In this document: positions 6,902 to 12,277 of the stretch, in pieces
Position numbering within the stretch: position 1 is the stretch's first letter
Layout of the letters: every line of letters starts with the position of its first letter
Source of the DNA: Helicobacteraceae bacterium
GTDB taxonomy: Bacteria; Campylobacterota; Campylobacteria; Campylobacterales; Helicobacteraceae
DNA: 12,277 nucleotides
NCBI GenBank assembly: GCA_029258405.1
Contig: JARHYY010000146.1
Coordinates: 1-12,277, forward strand
Reading direction: 5' to 3'
Notes under the pieces: generated by a model
The model's database searches: none
Seen by the model: the letters and a program-made list of their open reading frames with translations, nothing else
What the model was told of the DNA's origin: nothing
Program-made: the position numbers and the translations under genes

Positions 6902-7993
6902 TTAATCTGGGATGCTAAAGGCATTATTCTTATAAATATTATAAAAAACTATAATAAAAGTAATAAATAATGCAATCATTAGGAATGATGGAAAAGCAAT
7001 ATAAAATAGCTCCCAAGATGTCAAAAACACTCTTGCACACATAGCAAAAAATAATATAATAAACCCTATTTTTGAGCTCTTTGGGAAGTTTAAATAGGCT
7101 TGACTACTATGCCTTAAAGAAGCAATATTAAAAATCAAAAACACAAATCCCACTAAACTCCAAATTGTAATCCCATGCAATAATGAATAATAATAGTGTA
7201 GATCCCCTAAATAATTGATCCCCAAAAGCAAATAAAAAATTCCTGTACCCAATAATAAGCAATAATATAAAAATGTATAATGTGTTGTTAAAAATACTCT
7301 ATGATGCCATTCATAGATTCTCCCTATCATGATAAGCCCAGCCCCTAAAGCTAAAAATCCCTTCAATATCGTAAATCCTGCGAACATTTCACTTATACCA
7401 AGCAATACAAAAGATATATAAGAGATATTTTTAAAAATAGGATTCAATAAGAATATATAGGGATTTAGCGGATTTGACCTATTTAATGCAAGTTGCCCTA
7501 GCACTAAACTTACCCTAAAACCTATAATTACAATACTAGCTATATAAAAATGCACTACAACAATAGGATTCATAAAATGATAAAATGATACAATATTTAC
7601 AAATGCAATTAAAAAAAGGGATAATATAACACCAAAAGGATAGCTATTGCTCTTTTTGCAGGTTAAAAATACACAACTAAGGCATAAGAACACCCAAAAT
7701 AAGAGCATAAATATCTCACCAACGCCAAAAAACACTCCAATGCTTGCTAACATAAGTAAGATAAAGCACGGGATACTAAAAGGCAAAAGACTCCTTGTAT
7801 AATGCATCCAATCAGGAATGGCACTAAGGAGAAAACCAGCAAATGCAGACCCACAAAACAATTGCAAGAAAAAAAATTGATGCCAAAGGATATAATCTCC
7901 TATTTTCAATAGCAGCAATAAAGCCCCAATTACAGCAAATACTCCAGAGAGCAAGAAAAATATTCGCATAGGATGAATAAAAAAATCTCTCAT
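6902..7993 (-). CDS. NnrS family membrane protein
   Basis: Polytopic inner-membrane protein, 363 aa from the chosen start, about ten to twelve hydrophobic segments. NnrS hallmarks are FIHPMRIFFLLSGVFA (5-20), WHQFFFLQLFCGSAFAGFLL (37-56) with AIPDW following, YEWHHRVF, and a late LLHGITIWSLVGFVFLIFNI segment. The histidines H7, H38 and the HH pair fit the haem/copper binding described for Rhodobacter NnrS; members relieve nitric oxide stress in Vibrio cholerae. ATG at 7991-7993 is preferred because NnrS proteins start just before the HPMRxFF motif and it sits 10 bp after the ATPase stop; longer in-frame starts up to 8167 overlap the ATPase gene and add a lysine-rich non-family sequence. The Shine-Dalgarno is weak, so coupling is likely. 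It is the last gene of the operon. Confidence 0.85.
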   Translation of the reverse strand: MRDFFIHPMRIFFLLSGVFAVIGALLLLLKIGDYILWHQFFFLQLFCGSAFAGFLLSAIPDWMHYTRSLLPFSIPCFILLMLASIGVFFGVGEIFMLLFWVFLCLSCVFLTCKKSNSYPFGVILSLFLIAFVNIVSFYHFMNPIVVVHFYIASIVIIGFRVSLVLGQLALNRSNPLNPYIFLLNPIFKNISYISFVLLGISEMFAGFTILKGFLALGAGLIMIGRIYEWHHRVFLTTHYTFLYYCLLLGTGIFYLLLGINYLGDLHYYYSLLHGITIWSLVGFVFLIFNIASLRHSSQAYLNFPKSSKIGFIILFFAMCARVFLTSWELFYIAFPSFLMIALFITFIIVFYNIYKNNAFSIPD

Positions 7994-8003
7994 CAATTCT
8001 TTT

Positions 8004-8693
8004 TTAGTCAAAATATATTCTTTCTTTAAAATCTTCATGGAGTAGTTTTTGCAAAAATTGCTCATCTCTAATCTCTTCTGATATTTTGAGCTCTTTTTCA
8101 ATATACATTTTTTTAGGAGATAAAAATAAAATTTTATGCGATAGCATGCAGGCTTCATAGGCATCATGAGTTACTAAGATAATAGCAATATTCCTATCGT
8201 GCATCAACTCTTTTAGCTTGCACATTAAAATTTTTCGCATCTTAAAATCTAAACCAGAAAAAGGCTCATCTAAGAGCAATAAATCACATTCATAGGCTAT
8301 GGCTCTAACAAATGCAACCCTTGCACGCATTCCACCACTTAGCTCATGTGGATACTTTTTAGAATCTTTTTCGGATAAGCCCACACTATTTAAGGTTTCT
8401 ATAATCCATTGTTTATTAACATTTTTCATAACAAGTGCAATATTCTCATAAACACTCACAGAATCAAAAAGCCTATGCTCTTGAAAAAGATAGGAGATTT
8501 TACCCATAAAGCAAATTGCTCCATCTTGCAACTTTAAGATATTGCTAATGAGTTTGAGCAATGTTGTTTTACCGCAACCTGATGGACCAAAAAGCGTAAG
8601 AATCTCTCCTCTATCTATTGAAAGATTAAAATGATCAATAATGCAACTCTGTGCAAGATAATGACTAAGATTTTTAATGTGTAATAAAGGCAT
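8004..8693 (-). CDS. ABC transporter ATP-binding protein (SsuB/TauB/NrtD-type)
   Basis: Cytoplasmic ATPase, 229 aa, energising import with the adjoining permease. Motifs in order: Walker A GPSGCGKTT (36-44), Q-loop Q71 in YLFQEHRLF, signature LSGGM (118-122), Walker B LLLLDEP (138-144) with catalytic E143, D-loop SGLD, and switch histidine H176 in VTHD. All catalytic residues are intact. The subfamily (nitrate/sulfonate/taurine importers) is assigned mainly from the partner genes. ATG at 8691-8693 uses AGGATA, which overlaps the permease stop codon (TAGGATACCAATG), so the two genes are tightly coupled. The NnrS gene follows after 10 bp. Confidence 0.95.
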   Translation of the reverse strand: MPLLHIKNLSHYLAQSCIIDHFNLSIDRGEILTLFGPSGCGKTTLLKLISNILKLQDGAICFMGKISYLFQEHRLFDSVSVYENIALVMKNVNKQWIIETLNSVGLSEKDSKKYPHELSGGMRARVAFVRAIAYECDLLLLDEPFSGLDFKMRKILMCKLKELMHDRNIAIILVTHDAYEACMLSHKILFLSPKKMYIEKELKISEEIRDEQFLQKLLHEDFKERIYFD

Positions 8694-8700
8694 TGGTATC

Positions 8701-9504
8701 CTAATTATTTTCTTTTATCCATGGTAAAAAAATTAATCGCATGGGCTTAATGATAAAAAATTCAAATAATAAAATAAAACCAACCATAATTACAACATAT
8801 GCTAAAACCTCCGTGGTATCTAAAAAGCTTCTCGCATCTGCTATTTTTGCTCCAACTCCATTAGCTGACCCTAATAGCTCTGCCATAATCATAATCTTAA
8901 TCCCAGTAGCACTCACAATGCTTAAAGATGCAAGTAAATGAGGCAAAATATGAGGAGCATAGAAGTATTTTAAACGCTTAAAATAACTCAAGCGATATAC
9001 TATGCACACTTCATACAGCTGCCAATTAAGGGTAAGAACCCCTAGCATAGCATGGGCAAAGCTCAATGGAAAAATTGCAATAAAAACAGAAAAAATCACA
9101 CTCATATGCCCCATGCCAAACCAAAAAAGTGCTAAGACAATCCAAACAATTGGAGGAATTCCTAAAAAAATATCCATTAAAGGTTTCAGTATCTTAGCAA
9201 AAGTCTTAAAGCTTCCTGCAAGAATACCGCATAAAGCACCTACACTAAATGCAGATAGTATTGCTATAAAGGAACGATTTATGGTGGTTAGAATCTCTTC
9301 TTGTTCATCAAATAATAGAGCTTGAGAGCGTATTAAAACCTCTATGGGATGTGGTAAAATTAAACTCTCTGTAAAATATGAACCAAGCTCCCATAATCCA
9401 AGAAAAACACAAATTATTCCAAGCCCAATACACCCTTCAATAAAATAATTGCTTAATCTGTGGATTTGCTTTAAAGAGATGGGAATATTTTCTTCAATAA
9501 TCAT
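8701..9504 (-). CDS. ABC transporter permease (SsuC/TauC/NrtB-type)
   Basis: Inner-membrane permease, 267 aa, with about six transmembrane helices (first at about 24-43). The segment GIPPIVWIVLALFWFGMG (115-132) is typical of BPD_transp_1 permeases of the sulfonate/taurine/nitrate class. The EAA loop that docks the ATPase is at about 165-190 (EVCIVYRLSYFKRLKYFYAP, ending HILPHL); the highly conserved glycine six residues after the glutamate is replaced by R171. The start overlaps the stop of the solute-binding protein gene by 4 bp (ATGA), and the ATPase begins 7 bp downstream. Substrate cannot be told from the permease. Confidence 0.93.
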   Translation of the reverse strand: MIIEENIPISLKQIHRLSNYFIEGCIGLGIICVFLGLWELGSYFTESLILPHPIEVLIRSQALLFDEQEEILTTINRSFIAILSAFSVGALCGILAGSFKTFAKILKPLMDIFLGIPPIVWIVLALFWFGMGHMSVIFSVFIAIFPLSFAHAMLGVLTLNWQLYEVCIVYRLSYFKRLKYFYAPHILPHLLASLSIVSATGIKIMIMAELLGSANGVGAKIADARSFLDTTEVLAYVVIMVGFILLFEFFIIKPMRLIFLPWIKENN

Positions 9505-10481
9505 ACATAAAGGCTTGCAGGTGGTTTTTTGCCACCTAGCAATTTTGGATTTAATTGATATAAAATTTCAAAAAATGCATCTAAATGAGCAGCAATTTCA
9601 CTGCATTGCTCTACAACAAAATTCGCATAAGGGATAGCAGCCCTAATGCCAAATTCTGGCGTTGGGAGATATTTAGCCCCAAGGCTCGCTGCATTATCTT
9701 GATTGTTAAGTATCCAAGCAACAGAATCTTTTAAATCTTGATGAAAAATTTTAAAAAATTCTTTATTTTCTTCATAAAATTTACTTCTTACAATAAGACC
9801 AGCTTGAGGAATTTTAGGGCATTCCTTAAAAACTTCGCTCCATAATGCCTGAACATCAATGCGACGGTATATACGCATCCCTTTTTCATGTGCTAAAAAA
9901 TTCATCGCAGAAGCCATAGGCTCTTGTATCATCACTGCATCAAATTCATTCTTGCTCATAAAAAGCATAGAAGCTTCTGGAGGGGTCTGGACATATTGAA
10001 TATGTATTTTCTTAATATCCACATTATACGCATGGCACAATGCTTGAAAAATAATATCTGGCAAATCATTTTTAAAAGGTAAAATAAGCTTTTTTCCTTC
10101 TAAGTCCTTGAGATAAACAATGCTTTTATCTTTTGTAAAAATGTAATTGAGTCCATGAGTCAAAATATTGAGCATTCTTATATCAATGCCTTGATTATAT
10201 AAATTTACTCCAACATTGGAAGGAGCTGCTGCTAAAATAAAATTATCGCCAGCAAAACCAACCCTTGGTTGGTCTGGAGTTCTCCATTCCTTATATTCTA
10301 AAGGCATAATCTCTTGTGATTTCCCTTGCTCTATTGCAGTAACTAATATCAACGATATAAGGGCTGGGGCTCCCCAAATTGTTAATGCTTGCTTGGCAAA
10401 TGCAACATTTGGCAACGCCATCACCCCTAAAGCTCCAAGACCTAAACACGCACTTTGATTTAAAAAGGCTCTCCTATTCAT
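9501..10481 (-). CDS. Tat-signal ABC solute-binding protein (NMT1/SsuA-like)
   Basis: Exported substrate-binding protein, 326 aa. The N-terminus MNRRAFLNQSACLGLGALGV has the twin-arginine pattern RRxFL, a weakly hydrophobic core, and a cleavage site near AFA-KQA (29/30), implying export folded through Tat. The mature part has the periplasmic-binding type II shape of NrtA/SsuA/ThiY proteins (strand LTIWGAP near the start, then the hinge-region segment FDAVMIQEPMASAM at about 187-200). No lipobox is seen, so the protein is probably soluble. It is first in the operon, with the permease overlapping by 4 bp. ATG with AAGGAG eight bases upstream. Ligand unknown: nitrate, sulfonate, a thiamine precursor or a metal-bound compound are options. 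Linkage to NnrS hints at nitrogen-oxide or anaerobic metabolism, which is inference. Confidence 0.9.
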   Translation of the reverse strand: MNRRAFLNQSACLGLGALGVMALPNVAFAKQALTIWGAPALISLILVTAIEQGKSQEIMPLEYKEWRTPDQPRVGFAGDNFILAAAPSNVGVNLYNQGIDIRMLNILTHGLNYIFTKDKSIVYLKDLEGKKLILPFKNDLPDIIFQALCHAYNVDIKKIHIQYVQTPPEASMLFMSKNEFDAVMIQEPMASAMNFLAHEKGMRIYRRIDVQALWSEVFKECPKIPQAGLIVRSKFYEENKEFFKIFHQDLKDSVAWILNNQDNAASLGAKYLPTPEFGIRAAIPYANFVVEQCSEIAAHLDAFFEILYQLNPKLLGGKKPPASLYV

Positions 10482-10501
10482 AAATAAAACTCCTTCATCT
10501 C

Positions 10502-10533
10502 TAATCTGTTTTTTCTATTAATTGAACAGATTA
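10502..10533. promoter_or_regulatory. 9-bp inverted repeat, putative operator of the Tat-SBP/ABC/NnrS operon
   Basis: TAATCTGTT (10502-10510) and AACAGATTA (10525-10533) are perfect inverted copies separated by 14 bp, so half-site centres are 23 bp apart, about two helical turns. It lies 21-52 bp upstream of the solute-binding protein start, overlapping the likely -10/+1 region, a position expected of a repressor site. The sequence does not match the FNR/CRP, NsrR or NssR consensus patterns I know. An RNA hairpin with a 14-nt loop is the alternative. Confidence 0.5.
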
Positions 10534-10559
10534 TTAATATAATACAATTAATCTATCAA
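10531..10559 (-). promoter_or_regulatory. candidate promoter for the Tat-SBP/ABC/NnrS operon
   Basis: On the minus strand a TTGATA (10554-10559) lies 17 bp from TAATAA (10531-10536); a TATATT at 10536-10541 is an alternative -10. The region is only 82 bp long between dapD and the transporter operon, so the operon probably has its own promoter here, though read-through from dapD is possible because no clear terminator separates them. Confidence 0.4.
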
Positions 10560-10563
10560 TGTA

Positions 10564-11766
10564 TTAATGCAAGGCAGTATTAAGTTCAATTTTACGATTA
10601 GAGCGAAAGGCTATCATTTGTCCCGTTTTAGAATCTTGGCGAAAATGAATGCCATTTTTTGCTGAAAGCTCTCGCCCTTTATAAAGTCCATTATCTTTAA
10701 TTTCAAAACCCGGATTAATTTCAGCGATTTTCTGAGCTTCTTCTTGACTTATTTTAAAAATAGTTCCTGCTAAAACAGCAATACCTCCATCAACAATACA
10801 AGCATCACCCAAGCTTATACCCGTGCAACTATTAACACCTAAGAGGCAATTCTTACCGATACTTATAGGATCTGAATTACCACCACTAAGAACCCCTAAA
10901 ATACTTGCACCCCCTCCAACATCACTGCCTTCTCCAATGATTACGCTAGAGCTGATACGACCTTCATTCATGCAAGCACCCATTGCACCAGCATTAAAAT
11001 TTACATAACTTGCACCGGGCATTTGCGTATAACCACCACTACCTAAATAAGCCCCAAATCGTGTTTTTGCTGTATCAAGCAAGCGGATATTATCATGTTG
11101 AGGAATTACTTGCATGAGATAACGAGGAAATTTATCAACAAAATCAATAGCAGGGAATTCACCTTTAAGCTTAAGTTCTATTTCATTTTCTCGCAACCAA
11201 TCAAGCTCATAAGGCACATTACCACTCCATGCCACATTGCTCAAAAGCCCAAAAATACCATCTAAGCACAAACTTCTCAATGGAGCTTTACCTAAAGAAA
11301 GTGCTAAAAGTTTCATATAGCTTGATTGAACAGTTTCGCAAGGCTTATCATTATAAATTACACAAAAATGATATGATATTTTTTTGCCTTTTGCACATTT
11401 TTTATTCATAAGTGCTTTAATCGTTAAAAGCACCTGAATATTTTTATGCTTGCTCTTATCACTTAATGATTCACTCATAAAAGGTGTATATATCTTAAAA
11501 GCTTCATCAAGAAAAGTCTGATTAATTTCAAAAATTTCTTCATTTTCACTTTTATGAATTTCGCTTGCATGTGATGATGCATTTTTTAATGTAGCAAAAC
11601 TCCCTTTACTCTCACCTTTCCAATTTAACACAGGATAAGTAACGCTTAAAACCTTATTGCTCTTTCTGCCTATTTCAACACGACAAATACCAAAACCAAG
11701 AGGCTCTCTATAATTATGCCCTTTTTCAAACCTATCAACAAATTCTTTAAATGTTTCAACACTCAT
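10564..11766 (-). CDS. dapD: 2,3,4,5-tetrahydropyridine-2,6-dicarboxylate N-succinyltransferase
   Basis: DapD, 400 aa, the long form found in Helicobacter and Campylobacter rather than the 274-aa E. coli type. It succinylates tetrahydrodipicolinate using succinyl-CoA in the diaminopimelate/lysine pathway that feeds peptidoglycan. An N-terminal domain (about 1-220) precedes a left-handed beta-helix (about 237-336) with hexapeptide-type repeats: GSGGYTQMPGASYVNFNAGA, GRISSSVIIGEGSDVGGGAS, then ISIGKNCLLGVNSCTGISLG. The conserved NAGAMG and MNEGRISSS segments are in place. ATG at 11764-11766 with AAGGAG upstream. It appears to be transcribed alone from the promoter just upstream; the transporter operon follows 82 bp downstream on the same strand. 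Confidence 0.96.
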   Translation of the reverse strand: MSVETFKEFVDRFEKGHNYREPLGFGICRVEIGRKSNKVLSVTYPVLNWKGESKGSFATLKNASSHASEIHKSENEEIFEINQTFLDEAFKIYTPFMSESLSDKSKHKNIQVLLTIKALMNKKCAKGKKISYHFCVIYNDKPCETVQSSYMKLLALSLGKAPLRSLCLDGIFGLLSNVAWSGNVPYELDWLRENEIELKLKGEFPAIDFVDKFPRYLMQVIPQHDNIRLLDTAKTRFGAYLGSGGYTQMPGASYVNFNAGAMGACMNEGRISSSVIIGEGSDVGGGASILGVLSGGNSDPISIGKNCLLGVNSCTGISLGDACIVDGGIAVLAGTIFKISQEEAQKIAEINPGFEIKDNGLYKGRELSAKNGIHFRQDSKTGQMIAFRSNRKIELNTALH

Positions 11767-11791
11767 TAAAACTCCTTGAAAAATATAGAGT

Positions 11792-11797
11792 ATTGTA
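11792..11797 (-). promoter_or_regulatory. extended -10 promoter for dapD
   Basis: The minus strand reads TGCTACAAT, a TGn extension with a five-of-six -10 hexamer, 25 bp upstream of the dapD start. The predicted leader of about 18 nt holds the AAGGAG ribosome binding site. This closely parallels the BI-1 promoter (TGCTATAAT). Confidence 0.6.
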
Positions 11798-11799
11798 GC

Positions 11800-12277
11800 A
11801 TATTACCTTTACTTTTTAAAAACTTTAAAAAATATTTGAGCTATATTTTAACCACTAATTCTCCTTATTCGCAAAAATTAAAGTCAGTCATTTTAATCGG
11901 TAGTATCCTTAAATATTATTCAAAATCAAAATATATATTTAAGTTGTTATGATATAAAAATTTTCTCAAAAGCACTTACTCGTACTCATTTTTTTACACA
12001 TAAAACTTTCCTTATCGTTTAAACATTTATTCAATAAATCTTTAAACGATTCGTAAATAGACTTACTGATATTTCTCAAATTAAGAGAGAACTTCATAAT
12101 TCTTTTTTTTATAAATACATTTTTTACTATCCCAATAAAACTACAATATGAGCCCAACTTGTTCCCCTACAAATATTTACAAGCATAAAACAGTGAGTTT
12201 AAGTAAAATATACTATATCTCACTATAAATTCTACAAATTCAAATGAGGGAGTGAGTCCCAAAGGAATTTACTTAAC
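11800..12277. other. AT-rich region upstream of dapD, no convincing gene; several inverted repeats
   Basis: Apart from the dapD promoter, no gene is supported. A 63-codon minus-strand frame (11966-12157) is AT-driven, lacks a good ribosome binding site and resembles nothing I know. The region is rich in inverted repeats: a 37-bp palindrome at 12014-12050; AGTGAG (12192-12197) facing CTCACT (12219-12224), with a further AGTGAG at 12251-12256; and GGGA-N5-TCCC at 12248-12260. The last 40 bases are slightly more GC-rich and may be the edge of a repeat or feature continuing beyond the window. Confidence 0.45.
12014..12050. repeat. near-perfect 37-bp palindrome (hairpin)
   Basis: ATCGTTTAAA (12014-12023) pairs with TTTAAACGAT (12041-12050). 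After a single C-C mismatch, ATTTAT (12025-12030) pairs with ATAAAT (12034-12039) around a 3-base loop, TCA. That is 16 pairs and one mismatch in 37 bases. Neither side is followed by a clean T tract, so it is not a classic intrinsic terminator, and it does not resemble the campylobacterotal difH site as I remember it. Confidence 0.6.

Noticed and set aside
7994..8167. Longer N-terminus for the NnrS-family protein
   Set aside because: It would overlap the ATPase gene by over 160 bp and encodes lysine-rich sequence unrelated to NnrS, whose proteins begin just before the HPMRxFF-like motif.
10502..10533. Reading the inverted repeat as a dapD transcription terminator
   Set aside because: The stem is 9 bp with a 14-base loop and no T run after it on the minus strand; an operator is a better fit.
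12014..12050. XerH/difH recombination site
   Set aside because: It has dif-like palindromic form, but the sequence does not match the campylobacterotal difH pattern as I remember it, so I leave it as an unexplained palindrome.
11966..12157. 63-codon minus-strand frame
   Set aside because: AT-rich composition, no good Shine-Dalgarno, no recognisable family, and it contains the 37-bp palindrome in the middle, which more likely explains the sequence constraint.

Overview
The window is a low-GC bacterial chromosome segment that most resembles an enterohepatic Helicobacter (H. hepaticus-like) or a close campylobacterotal relative. The evidence is: a small thioredoxin with a CPDC active site, as I recall for H. 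pylori Trx2; a BI-1 family gene divergent from GAPDH (recalled as the HP0920/HP0921 neighbourhood); rpmB followed by a two-TM RCK potassium channel (recalled as HP0491/HP0490); a periplasmic CPYC oxidoreductase resembling HP0231/DsbK; and a long (400 aa) DapD. The presence of argJ and an NnrS-family gene argues against H. pylori itself, which lacks arginine biosynthesis. These locus comparisons are from memory and were not searched.

Layout. 1-481: no intact gene; a short minus-strand coding remnant lies at about 325-480. 482-1533 (minus): BI-1 membrane protein, then thioredoxin. 1534-1773: divergent promoter region with an AT-rich palindrome. 1774-2769 (plus): GAPDH from a TTG start. 2816-3580 (minus): DsbK-like thiol oxidoreductase, convergent with gap. 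3702-6886 (plus): a tight run of rpmB, potassium channel, argJ and an uncharacterised 209-aa protein that looks like an HTH fused to an ImmA/IrrE fold without its metalloprotease motif. 6902-10481 (minus): a four-gene transport operon of Tat-signal solute-binding protein, SsuC/TauC-type permease, ATPase and NnrS-family membrane protein, separated by -4, 7 and 10 bp. A 9-bp inverted repeat (N14 spacer) overlaps its likely promoter. 10564-11766 (minus): dapD. 11767-12277: AT-rich, no convincing gene, with a near-perfect 37-bp palindrome and other inverted repeats.

Functionally, most genes are housekeeping: redox (Trx, DsbK), central carbon (GAPDH), translation (L28), K+ homeostasis, and arginine and lysine/diaminopimelate biosynthesis. 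The parts most likely to be under-described are the Tat-SBP/ABC/NnrS operon with its putative operator, and the degenerate ImmA/IrrE-like protein after argJ. Nothing resembling a CRISPR array, an intact mobile element, tRNA or rRNA was seen.
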